Source: Planctomycetota bacterium | Lineage (GTDB): Bacteria; Planctomycetota; Phycisphaerae; Phycisphaerales; SM1A02 | NCBI GenBank assembly: GCA_009924765.1 | Contig: RFQW01000089.1 | Span: 1-6,896, forward strand | Reading direction: 5' to 3' | Length of the DNA stretch: 6,896 nt | Part shown: positions 1 through 5,611 of the stretch, one piece after another | Position numbering within the stretch: the first letter of the stretch is position 1 | Layout of the letters: every line of letters begins with the position of its first letter | The notes under the pieces: generated by a model | The model's input: only the letters and a program-made list of their open reading frames with translations | Database searches by the model: none | What the model was told of the DNA's origin: nothing | Position numbers and translations under genes: made by a program

Positions 1-45
1 CTTGTTCAGACGTGCGTTGAGAAGAATGTCGCGTCCGTGCGCCAT
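1..45 (-). CDS. N-terminal fragment, possible NAD-dependent malic enzyme (partial, runs off left edge)
   Basis: Only the first 15 codons lie in the window, reading MAHGRDILLNARLNK from an ATG at 45. A GxxLLxNxxLNK string near the N-terminus resembles the start of the malic enzyme N-terminal domain, where it is usually followed by G-T/S-A-F and a run of acidic residues. Malic enzymes decarboxylate malate to pyruvate and reduce NAD(P). The ATG lies 25 bases downstream of the lipoprotein stop on the same strand, so the two genes may be co-transcribed. No clear Shine-Dalgarno site precedes it. The open frame and the motif are seen; the family name comes from recall of the motif and rests on very few residues. 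Confidence 0.4.
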   Translation of the reverse strand, partial: MAHGRDILLNARLNK

Positions 46-70
46 CGCGGCAGTCTAGTGCGCGGGGCGC

Positions 71-469
71 TCACTCGCCCGTGGTCACGCGACCCGCCGC
101 GGTTCGCGTCCACGCGCCCTTGAGCAGCTTCACGCGGTCGGCGCACGCATCGCGCACCGGCGTGATGGTGCACGTATCGGTGGAAACATCCACCGAATAC
201 TGACCAAGCTCGTCGGCGCACAGCTTCGACTCCACGCGATTGCGGAAGGTGGCCGCGCTGCCATCGAAGGTGTATTCACCCACCACCGGTCGCTGCTTCG
301 GACCCGGGCGGTCCAGCACCACCAGCCCGGTGTCCTCGCAGGTCATGGTCACGCCATCGCTGTTGCGCCACGAGCCGGCCAGCGCGCTGCTGGCCACGCG
401 CGGTGGCGGACTGCTGCACGAGGCAAGCATGACGAGCGTCGCGACGACGATGGAGAGCTGGATGCGCAT
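71..469 (-). CDS. Small secreted lipoprotein, lipocalin-like beta-barrel fold suspected
   Basis: This encodes 132 residues. The N-terminus is a lipoprotein signal peptide: Arg2, a hydrophobic stretch at 5-16 and a lipobox LASC with lipidated Cys18, followed by a Ser/Pro linker (SSPPP). The mature part starts with AGSWRNSDG (31-39) and ends with GAWTR (118-122). In between, a GEYTFDG strand pattern and a GQYSVDVSTDTCTITP pattern alternate like beta strands. This style is seen in small lipocalin-like stress or ligand-binding lipoproteins. Four further cysteines (44, 84, 100, 109) could form two disulfides, which suits an extracytoplasmic location. The frame is open upstream to 772, but that part is Arg-rich and looks non-coding. 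The ATG at 469 is chosen because it starts the signal peptide directly. There is no clear Shine-Dalgarno site. Ligand and role are unknown. Confidence 0.8.
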   Translation of the reverse strand: MRIQLSIVVATLVMLASCSSPPPRVASSALAGSWRNSDGVTMTCEDTGLVVLDRPGPKQRPVVGEYTFDGSAATFRNRVESKLCADELGQYSVDVSTDTCTITPVRDACADRVKLLKGAWTRTAAGRVTTGE

Positions 470-711
470 AGGCGGGAATTCCGTGGACGGTTCGAGGGAC
501 GGACAGGCGCGGGAGTGCCTGCGGGAAGCGGACGGTACAAGGTAGCGACCAGCGTCGGCGGACTGCACCCACGCAGAGCCACGTGCGCGCAACCCAGGCG
601 CCCCTTGCCAACCCCCGCCGTCAAAGCGCTTTGTGTGTCCATCGCGCCGGCGGCCGCATACGCCGAAGCCCGAGAATTGCGCCGCCACGAGGCCTGAACC
701 CAATTTCTGCA

Positions 712-739
712 TTGACACTTGTGTTCGACCACGATCAAT
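712..739 (+). promoter_or_regulatory. Possible sigma70-type promoter, consensus -35 but weak -10
   Basis: A perfect TTGACA lies at 712-717. The best -10 candidate is ATCAAT at 734-739 with a 16-base spacer, matching TATAAT at only three positions. It would start a transcript near 745 that reads into the hairpin at 754-773 and the terminator at 803-843. No plus-strand protein gene follows. The boxes are seen; activity is inferred. Confidence 0.25.
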
Positions 740-753
740 CCGATGGTGGGTGT

Positions 754-773
754 GTTGGGTGGGGTCACCCAAC
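754..773. repeat. Perfect 8-bp inverted repeat with 4-base loop
   Basis: The arms GTTGGGTG (754-761) and CACCCAAC (766-773) enclose GGGT. No T-run follows on either strand, so it is unlikely to be an intrinsic terminator by itself. It could be a structured part of the candidate RNA or a protein-binding site. Confidence 0.45.
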
Positions 774-802
774 GGATGCAGTTTCGCGAAGCCCGTCGCT
801 CA

Positions 803-843
803 GGGAGGAGCCGGCTCGAGGTGGGCCGGTTTCTCTCGTTTTT
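803..843 (+). terminator. Rho-independent terminator reading rightward
   Basis: A 13-bp stem forms between 803-815 and 825-837 around a 9-base loop, followed by GTTTTTG at 838-844. Three of the pairs are G.U, and these exist only in the plus-strand RNA; in the opposite direction they become A.C mismatches and no T-run follows. The structure is therefore directional and cannot serve the minus-strand gene that ends at 852. No plus-strand gene is seen upstream, which is why a small RNA is proposed. Confidence 0.6.
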
Positions 844-851
844 GCGCGGCA

Positions 852-1367
852 TCATTCGTTCGGCATGGGCGGCGACTCCGGTCGCGGCATGAAGCGGTCG
901 CGTTGCACCAGCGGCTGCGCATCAGCAGGCGCACGCACGCCAAGATCGATGAACTCCGACACGCCCTCGCTTGGTGGCAGGTCGCGCACCGGCTCGCGCA
1001 GCACCTGTTCGTGAAGCAACCGGTACAGCGCCCGGTCATCCAGATGATCGGTGCGAAGCAGGTAGGTGCCCAGATCGGCCAGCGTCTCGATCACCTCCCA
1101 CAGCTGCTGCTGCAACGCACGATCGCTCAGCTCCGCTTCCGGCGGCATCTCCACTCCCACTTCCTGCAGCTGCTGCATGTTGGTGGTCATGGGCGCCTGC
1201 TCGAAGTCGTAGTGCAGCGTCCAGTACATGCGGTCGGTGCAGCCGCCCCGCTCGCTGGCCTGCTGCACCAGGCGATCGATCTCCGCCTCCCGCCGCTCCG
1301 ATGCCTGGGCCCGAAGCCCCCGCCGCCGCGCCCTGCCACCGCCCCGCTCTTCCTGGGTCATGATCAT
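852..1367 (-). CDS. Conserved hypothetical protein with LWEVIE...TDHLxDRxLY motif
   Basis: This encodes 171 residues with no signal peptide or membrane segment, so it is probably cytoplasmic. The first 40 residues are charged and Arg-rich and probably helical. A compact helical core follows: YWTLHYDFEQ (48-57), PMTTNMQQLQEVGVEMPP (59-76), then LSD, LWEVIETLADL (89-99), TDHLDDRALYRLLHEQVL (106-123). The last 35 residues are Pro-rich and look disordered. The PMTTN, LWEVI and TDHLxDRxLY strings resemble small uncharacterised proteins that I recall from planctomycetes; I know no function for them. A strong Shine-Dalgarno site lies just upstream. Two ATGs compete, at 1367 and 1361, with the site 3 and 9 bases away. 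The first is listed; the second is equally possible and shortens the protein by two residues. Confidence 0.75.
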   Translation of the reverse strand: MIMTQEERGGGRARRRGLRAQASERREAEIDRLVQQASERGGCTDRMYWTLHYDFEQAPMTTNMQQLQEVGVEMPPEAELSDRALQQQLWEVIETLADLGTYLLRTDHLDDRALYRLLHEQVLREPVRDLPPSEGVSEFIDLGVRAPADAQPLVQRDRFMPRPESPPMPNE

Positions 1368-1370
1368 GTG

Positions 1371-1377
1371 ACCTCCC
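1371..1377 (-). promoter_or_regulatory. Shine-Dalgarno site of the 171-residue hypothetical gene
   Basis: On the minus strand this reads GGGAGGT. It is 3 bases from the ATG at 1367 and 9 bases from the ATG at 1361. The spacing is tight for the first and normal for the second, so it does not settle the start. It is one of only two strong Shine-Dalgarno sequences in the window. Confidence 0.7.
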
Positions 1378-1414
1378 TTCGTGGCGGCCACCCTATCGGC
1401 GTCGCCGCACCCCT

Positions 1415-1458
1415 CCGGAATCAACGGCCTTTTTTCCGAAGCAAATGCGGGATTCCGG
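1415..1458. repeat. Perfect 8-bp inverted repeat with 28-base spacer
   Basis: The arms CCGGAATC (1415-1422) and GATTCCGG (1451-1458) are exact reverse complements. They lie 48-91 bases upstream of the minus-strand start at 1367, within its likely promoter or 5' leader. No T-run follows in either direction, so it is not a terminator. A dimeric regulator site or a long-loop hairpin would fit; chance cannot be excluded. Confidence 0.4.
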
Positions 1459-1488
1459 CGCGGCGAGAAAAAAGTGCGATCCCATGAC

Positions 1489-1517
1489 GTGTCACACCCT
1501 CGGATCGCGTTTATATC
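1489..1517 (+). promoter_or_regulatory. Possible plus-strand promoter with overlapping palindrome
   Basis: The boxes are GTGTCA (1489-1494) and TATATC (1512-1517) with a 17-base spacer, each matching consensus at four of six positions. The -35 box overlaps a TGAC-GT-GTCA palindrome at 1485-1494, which could be an operator. Transcription would begin near 1524 and meet the terminator at 1596-1640. The AT-rich -10 stands out from its surroundings. Confidence 0.35.
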
Positions 1518-1523
1518 CATTGA

Positions 1524-1640
1524 AGAGAGCGCCGGCCTGGCCGGCCTGATCGCTTCGCGTCGCCGCAAGTGACGCACTGACTCGCTTGCCCTTTCAGAAG
1601 GGGTCGTCATGCACGCACATGGCGGCCCCTTCTTGTTTTT
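1524..1640 (+). ncRNA. Candidate small RNA or terminated leader upstream of uup
   Basis: This interval runs from the predicted promoter start to the end of a very strong intrinsic terminator. It contains the GCCGGCC-T-GGCCGGC palindrome at 1531-1545, a 5-bp GCGTC/GACGC hairpin at 1557-1575 and the terminator itself. It could be an independent RNA of about 115 nt. It could also be the attenuated leader of uup, whose ATG is 63 bases beyond the T-run. No RNA family is recognised. The hairpins are seen; the start and the role are inferred. Confidence 0.35.
1596..1640 (+). terminator. Strong rho-independent terminator between the divergent promoters and uup
   Basis: A 16-bp uninterrupted stem pairs 1596-1611 with 1618-1633 around a 6-base loop (CACGCA), followed by TGTTTTTG. 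Two pairs are G.U in the plus-strand RNA and would be mismatched in the opposite direction, so the terminator reads rightward. The left arm contains AGAAGGGG five bases before an ATG at 1609, so the hairpin also hides a possible ribosome-binding site and start codon. That frame runs 59 codons to 1788 and overlaps the start of uup. Confidence 0.75.
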
Positions 1641-1667
1641 GCGCGCATCGCGCGCGCCGCGCACACC

Positions 1668-1673
1668 TATGAT
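1668..1673 (+). promoter_or_regulatory. Possible -10 box of uup
   Basis: TATGAT matches the -10 consensus at five of six positions. It lies 29 bases upstream of the uup ATG and downstream of the terminator. There is no recognisable -35 box at normal spacing. If used, uup would have a leader of about 20 nt without a Shine-Dalgarno site, and the terminator would insulate it from the upstream transcript. Confidence 0.35.
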
Positions 1674-1702
1674 CCGCGGCTCGGCGCCACGCGCCACCAC
1701 CC

Positions 1703-3571
1703 ATGCTGCTGGTCGCCACCGATCTCTCCAAGTCCCACGGCCTGCGCGAACTCTTTCGCGGCGTGTGCATCGGCGTGAACACGGGTGACCGCGTGGGCTT
1801 CATCGGCCCCAACGGCGCCGGCAAGAGCACGCTGCTGCGCATGCTGGCCGGCCTGGAGGAACCCGACGACGGCACGGTGCGCACGCAGCGCGGCACGGTG
1901 ATCGTGTACGTGCCGCAGCGCGACGACTTCGATGCGGGCCTCACGCCGCGCGCCGCAGCCACCGCCGCGGCGATGAAGGCCGCCAGCGTGCACGGCGACC
2001 ACCACGAAGCGGAGGTGCTTGGCGGCATGATCCTGGGCAAGCTGGGCTTTCCCGAGCCGCGCATGGACGAGCCGGTGGAGCGCCTGTCGGGCGGCTGGAA
2101 GAAGCGCCTGTCGATCGCGTGCGGCCTGTGCGAGGCGGGCGGCGCGCCCGACCTGCTGCTGCTGGACGAGCCCACCAACCATCTCGATGTGGAAGGCATC
2201 CGCTGGCTGGAGCAGTTCCTCACGCGCCCCACCAACGACCTGCGCGCAGGCGCCTGCGTGTTCATCACGCACGACCGCACCTTCCTGCAGCGCGTGGCCA
2301 CGCGCGTGGTGGAACTCAGCCGCGCGTATCCGCAGGGCACGCTGACCGTGGACGGCAACTACGGCGAGTTCCTTCGCCGTCGCGAGGAATTCCTGGAATC
2401 GCAGGCGCGCGCCGAAGCCGCGCTGGCCAACGAGGTTCGCATCGACGACGCGTGGCTGGGTCGCGGCGCGCAGGCGCGGCGCACCAAGGCCAAGGGCCGC
2501 ATCGAGGACAGCGCCGAGCGACGCGAGGAACTGCAGGCGATCAGCGATCGAAACGCCGCGGCCGATGCGGGCGGCGCGCGCGTGGACTTCACCGCCAGCG
2601 GCCGCCGCACGCGTCGACTGGTGCAGGCCACCGGCATCGCCAAGGGCTTCGAGGGGCGCACGCTGTTCCGCAATCTGGACATCGAACTTGGCCCCGGCGA
2701 CCGCATCGGCCTGATGGGCCCCAACGGCAGCGGCAAGACCACGCTGCTTCGCGTGCTGTGCGATGGTCTGGCCGCCGACGCGGGCACGGTGCGTGCGGCC
2801 GATCCCGCCCCGCGCGTGGTCATCCTGCGTCAGCAGCGCGTGGACATTCCGCCCGACACGCTGCTGCGCGACGCCATCTCGCCCATGGGCGACAAGGTGG
2901 ATTTCCAGGGTCGCATCATGCACATCACGGCGTGGAGCCGGCAGTTCCTGTTCAAGGATGCGCAGCTGCTGCAGGCGGTGGGACAGTTGTCGGGCGGCGA
3001 ACGCGCGCGTGCGCACATCGCGCGCATGATGCTGGACCCGGCCGACATCCTGGTGCTCGATGAGCCCACCAACGATCTCGACATTCCAACGCTTGAAGTG
3101 CTCGAGGAAGCCGTCGACTCGTTCCCCGGCGCGGTGCTGCTGGTCACGCACGATCGCACCATGCTGGAGCGCCTCGCGAAGACCATCGTGGTGATCGGCG
3201 CGCCCGACGCCAGCGTGTCGGTGGTGGCCAGCCTGGATCAGGCGCTCACCGCGCTCGAACGCGCCGAACGCAGCGCACAGGAACGCGAACGCGCCGCGCG
3301 GCCCGAGCCCGCACGCACCACCCCCGCCGTTCCTGCACCGCAGCGCAAGACTCGCCTCAGCTTCAAGGAGCAGCGCGAACTCGACGGCATGGAGGCCGCG
3401 CTGGAATCGGCCGAGAAGGCGCAGGCCGCAGCCGAGTCGAAGGTGGGCGACCCCGCCGTGGCAGCCGATCACACGAAGATGGCCGCCGCATGCAAGGCAC
3501 TGGAAACGGCGCAGGCGGCCGTGGCTGCGCTGTACGCCCGCTGGCAGGAACTGGAGTCGAAGCGCAGTTAG
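1703..3571 (+). CDS. uup: ABC-F family ATPase Uup
   Basis: This encodes 622 residues, the usual size for Uup. It has two ABC ATPase domains on one chain and no membrane segments, so it is cytoplasmic. Domain 1 has Walker A GPNGAGKST (35-43), signature LSGGW (128-132), Walker B with DEPTNHLD and catalytic Glu156, and H-loop His190. The linker (about 225-275) is highly charged and holds WLGRGAQARRTKAKGR, the W-x-R-R-G-x-x-A-R-x-T-K style typical of Uup. Domain 2 has GPNGSGKTT (339-347), LSGGE (429-433), DEPTNDLD with Glu454, and His483. After a Pro/Ala-rich spacer, a C-terminal coiled coil (about 552-621) starts with RLSFKEQRELD, as in the Uup C-terminal domain. ABC-F proteins bind the ribosome; Uup also has reported links to DNA-branch tolerance and excision of transposons. 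All catalytic motifs are intact. No Shine-Dalgarno site precedes the ATG, which is placed correctly for domain 1. Confidence 0.93.
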   Translation: MLLVATDLSKSHGLRELFRGVCIGVNTGDRVGFIGPNGAGKSTLLRMLAGLEEPDDGTVRTQRGTVIVYVPQRDDFDAGLTPRAAATAAAMKAASVHGDHHEAEVLGGMILGKLGFPEPRMDEPVERLSGGWKKRLSIACGLCEAGGAPDLLLLDEPTNHLDVEGIRWLEQFLTRPTNDLRAGACVFITHDRTFLQRVATRVVELSRAYPQGTLTVDGNYGEFLRRREEFLESQARAEAALANEVRIDDAWLGRGAQARRTKAKGRIEDSAERREELQAISDRNAAADAGGARVDFTASGRRTRRLVQATGIAKGFEGRTLFRNLDIELGPGDRIGLMGPNGSGKTTLLRVLCDGLAADAGTVRAADPAPRVVILRQQRVDIPPDTLLRDAISPMGDKVDFQGRIMHITAWSRQFLFKDAQLLQAVGQLSGGERARAHIARMMLDPADILVLDEPTNDLDIPTLEVLEEAVDSFPGAVLLVTHDRTMLERLAKTIVVIGAPDASVSVVASLDQALTALERAERSAQERERAARPEPARTTPAVPAPQRKTRLSFKEQRELDGMEAALESAEKAQAAAESKVGDPAVAADHTKMAAACKALETAQAAVAALYARWQELESKRS

Positions 3572-3646
3572 CGCCACGGCAGCCCGCGCAGCCCTTCATC
3601 TCGCGCTGCTTATGGGCAGTCGCGGCCCCCGAAATCGACCCAATTT

Positions 3647-3657
3647 GGAGGAAGGAG
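3647..3657 (+). promoter_or_regulatory. Strong but apparently orphan Shine-Dalgarno sequence
   Basis: GGAGGAAGGAG is followed 7 bases later by GTG (3665) and immediately by TTG (3659). Both are in frame with the secreted protein whose likely ATG is at 3785. Codons between 3665 and 3785 include TTA, GTA and several CGA and ACA, unlike the gene body, so this part looks untranslated. Short complementary arms (CCCAA at 3639-3643 and TTGGG at 3675-3679) could fold it into a loop. Confidence 0.4.
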
Positions 3658-3659
3658 AT

Positions 3660-3689
3660 TGCCTGTGCCGCGATTTGGGCGACAATTAT
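3660..3689 (+). promoter_or_regulatory. Possible promoter of the secreted NlpC/P60 protein
   Basis: TTGCCT (3660-3665) and AATTAT (3684-3689) are spaced by 18 bases, each matching consensus at four of six positions. The -10 lies in a locally AT-rich patch. Transcription would begin near 3696, leaving a leader of about 90 nt before the ATG at 3785. The site overlaps the alternative GTG start, so the two readings exclude each other. Confidence 0.25.
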
Positions 3690-3784
3690 CGGTACGGTGT
3701 CCTGCCACACCGATCGATGACCTCGCATCCACACTGACCGTGCAAGCCAACCGCCGAAACATCGCCTTGATCACCGCGCCACGA

Positions 3785-5611
3785 ATGCGCACTGCGCTCG
3801 CTGGCGCACTGCTCGCATCGCTCGTCGGCCCGATGGCGCTGGCCGGTGCCATCGTCACCTACACGCAGAACTTCGACACGCTGCCGACCTCGTCGACCTC
3901 GGTCAGCAACACCGGCGCGATCAACCTGCAGGCGTCCATCACGCAGATCTCGGCCACCAACGCCACCTGGCAGGCTGCGCGCATCAGCGGCACCAACACC
4001 ACCGCGGTGCCGTTCAATGTGGGCACAGGTTCGGGCAACACAGGCGGGCTCTACTCCTATGCCACCAGCGGCAGCAGCGACCGATCGCTCGGGCTGTTCG
4101 CCAGCGGCACCACTGTTCCCGCGGCCGGACTGGCGCTGGTCAACACCGGCACCACCATCGTCAACAGCGTCAACATCTCTTTCACGGGCGAGCAGTGGCG
4201 CTCGCCCAACACCGGCGGCGTGGTGAACACCACCAGCTTCGCCTACGGCTTCTCCTCGAACACGGCCATCACCGACGCCAACTTCCTCTCATCGAGCGCG
4301 ATGGTGGCCAATCCCGCCGGCGATCTGGTGAGCGGCGCGGCCACCACCAGCGCCGTGTATGGCTCGCCCGCCGAGGTTTCGAACAAGGCCTTCACCATCA
4401 GCAATGTGCTGTGGAAGCCGGGCGAAACGCTGTACATCCGCTGGCGCGACACCGACAACACGGGCGCCGACGCAGGCCTGGCCATCGATGACCTGACGGT
4501 GGTGGGTTCGTCCGACGGTGATGCCGATGGCGACGGTTTCGCCGATCTCGTGGACAACTGCCCCGAGGCCTACAACCCCACGCAGATCGACTGCGATGGC
4601 GATGGCGTGGGTGATGCGTGCGCGTTCCTGCAGGGTGCAACCGATCTGAACAGCAACGGCGTGCCCGACGCGTGCGACTATGCCGGCGGCGACATCGATC
4701 TGAGCGGCAACGTGGACAGCGGCGACGTGGCCCTGGCGTTGCTCGACTTCGGTCCCTGCCGGGGCTGCGCCAGCGACATCGACGGCAGCGGCGACACCGA
4801 CGCCGGCGACATCGCTCTGATCCTGTTGAGCTACGGCGAGGTGCCCTACAGCAGCCCCTACCGCTTCCGTTTCACCGTGCCAACTGACAGCCTGATCCCG
4901 GACATGGCCGGCTCGCGCGGCGTGGTCAGCAACTGGGCCACCGTGAGCTACAGCAACTGGTACTCCAACAGCACCAAGAACACCTACGGCAGCTGGGGAC
5001 CACGCTGCAAGGGCATGAGCGTGCCCACCGCCGACATCCTGGCGTGGCCACTTGATCTGCGTCGCCAGCGGCTTTTCGCCTTCGCGCAGCGCTACATCGG
5101 CCTTCGCTACCAGCACCATCACCTGCCGGAATGGGATCCACCAGCCGACTGGCCATGGGATCCGGCATGCACGCCGGCGATCACGCCGGGCGCCGACTGC
5201 AGCAACTTCACCGGATGGATCTACAACTGGTGCTACGGCATCCAGGTGGACACCGACATCGACGTGCAGGCGGTCGAGACATCGATTCCCCTCACCGGCG
5301 GTGGCACCGCCACCGTCGAGCGCATCAACAAACCGTCGGGTGGCTTCAACGCGTTGGTGGCCACGCTGCAGCCGGGTGACCTGTGCTACGTGTACTCCTC
5401 CAGTTCCAGCACCACGATCGTGCACGTGTACATGTGGCTGGGCACGGTGGGCTCAGGCCCATCCGCGCAGCCGCTGGTGCTGGACGCCACCAGCTCCGAG
5501 CCGAACAACTACTACGGCGCGCGCATTCCCTGCGGCGTGCAGATCCGGCCATTCACCTCTGACAGCTGGTACTACACGCGCTTCTCGCACGCGCACCGCC
5601 TGCTCAAGTGA
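3785..5611 (+). CDS. Secreted multidomain protein: beta-sandwich, TSP3 calcium loops, dockerin and NlpC/P60-like cysteine peptidase
   Basis: This encodes 608 residues from the ATG at 3785. Residues 1-22 are a signal peptide (Arg2, hydrophobic core, ALAGA cleavage region). Residues 23-241 form a Ser/Thr/Asn-rich beta-sandwich with TQNFDTLP, GNTGGLYSYA, SFTGEQWR, RWRDTDNTGADAG and LAIDDLTV, a pattern common in PEP-CTERM and outer-surface proteins. Residues 244-298 are Asp/Asn/Cys-rich thrombospondin type-3-like calcium loops. Residues 303-351 are a dockerin with two full EF-hand loops (303-314 and 331-342) and a C325/C328 linker. The C-terminal part (about 425-608) matches NlpC/P60: FAQRYIGLRYQHHH, GADCSNF with candidate nucleophile Cys472, LQPGDLCYVY (528-537) and candidate His547 in IVHVYMWLG. 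Members cleave peptidoglycan peptides or related amides; the true substrate is unknown. The frame is open to 3659, but the upstream codons look non-coding. Confidence 0.85.
   Translation: MRTALAGALLASLVGPMALAGAIVTYTQNFDTLPTSSTSVSNTGAINLQASITQISATNATWQAARISGTNTTAVPFNVGTGSGNTGGLYSYATSGSSDRSLGLFASGTTVPAAGLALVNTGTTIVNSVNISFTGEQWRSPNTGGVVNTTSFAYGFSSNTAITDANFLSSSAMVANPAGDLVSGAATTSAVYGSPAEVSNKAFTISNVLWKPGETLYIRWRDTDNTGADAGLAIDDLTVVGSSDGDADGDGFADLVDNCPEAYNPTQIDCDGDGVGDACAFLQGATDLNSNGVPDACDYAGGDIDLSGNVDSGDVALALLDFGPCRGCASDIDGSGDTDAGDIALILLSYGEVPYSSPYRFRFTVPTDSLIPDMAGSRGVVSNWATVSYSNWYSNSTKNTYGSWGPRCKGMSVPTADILAWPLDLRRQRLFAFAQRYIGLRYQHHHLPEWDPPADWPWDPACTPAITPGADCSNFTGWIYNWCYGIQVDTDIDVQAVETSIPLTGGGTATVERINKPSGGFNALVATLQPGDLCYVYSSSSSTTIVHVYMWLGTVGSGPSAQPLVLDATSSEPNNYYGARIPCGVQIRPFTSDSWYYTRFSHAHRLLK

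Larger units (their letters stand above)
745..843 (+). ncRNA. Candidate small RNA of about 100 nt
   Basis: This interval runs from the predicted start of the TTGACA promoter to the end of an intrinsic terminator. It holds two hairpins: a perfect 8-bp stem at 754-773, and a 13-bp terminator stem with a U-tract. No convincing protein frame lies inside. A 38-codon frame from the ATG at 776 exists, but it runs through the terminator into the neighbouring gene and has no Shine-Dalgarno site. It matches no RNA family I recognise. The terminator is well supported; the 5' end is a guess. Confidence 0.3.
470..851. other. 382-base intergenic region without a convincing protein gene
   Basis: It separates two minus-strand genes. 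Open frames here on both strands are Arg/Pro-rich and resemble non-coding high-GC sequence. The left part (470-700) shows nothing I can name. It must hold the promoter of the lipoprotein gene, but I see no good -10/-35 pair on the minus strand. The right part holds a plus-strand TTGACA box, a short perfect hairpin and a plus-strand intrinsic terminator, listed separately. Confidence 0.6.
1368..1702. other. 335-base divergent intergenic control region
   Basis: It lies between the minus-strand hypothetical gene and plus-strand uup. From left to right it holds a Shine-Dalgarno site, a wide inverted repeat (1415-1458), two A/T tracts (around 1430-1435 and 1468-1473), a possible plus-strand promoter with an overlapping TGAC-N2-GTCA palindrome (1485-1517), a short palindrome (1531-1545), a strong plus-strand terminator (1596-1640) and a possible uup -10 box (1668-1673). 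A 63-codon plus frame (1381-1572) shows no coding character. Confidence 0.6.

Noticed and set aside
1..58. Plus-strand frame ending at TAG 56-58, possible end of an upstream gene
   Set aside because: It is Arg-rich and without motif, while the opposite strand reads a plausible conserved N-terminus next to a same-strand gene.
488..506. GGTTCGAG string resembling a tRNA T-arm
   Set aside because: The flanking bases do not pair as a T-stem and no other tRNA arms are present.
776..892. 38-codon plus-strand frame starting at the ATG at 776
   Set aside because: It runs through the terminator stem into the convergent gene, lacks a ribosome-binding site and has no recognisable features.
1381..1572. 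63-codon plus-strand frame in the divergent control region
   Set aside because: Codon use and composition do not look coding, it has no Shine-Dalgarno site, and it spans the promoter elements.
1609..1788. 59-codon plus-strand frame starting inside the terminator hairpin
   Set aside because: Not listed as a gene because it is mostly Arg/Pro/His-rich and overlaps uup. Kept only as a possible regulatory upstream frame.
1667..3577. 636-codon minus-strand open frame opposite uup
   Set aside because: It is antisense to a gene with every ABC-F motif. His/Arg/Ala-rich translation and long open antisense frames are expected in high-GC DNA.
3572..3646. Terminator for uup
   Set aside because: I found no stem followed by a T-run after the uup stop, so read-through into the next gene or a factor-dependent end cannot be excluded.
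4289..5425. 378-codon minus-strand open frame opposite the NlpC/P60 gene
   Set aside because: It has no recognisable motif, shows Val/Ala/His bias typical of an antisense shadow, and the plus strand has clear domains.
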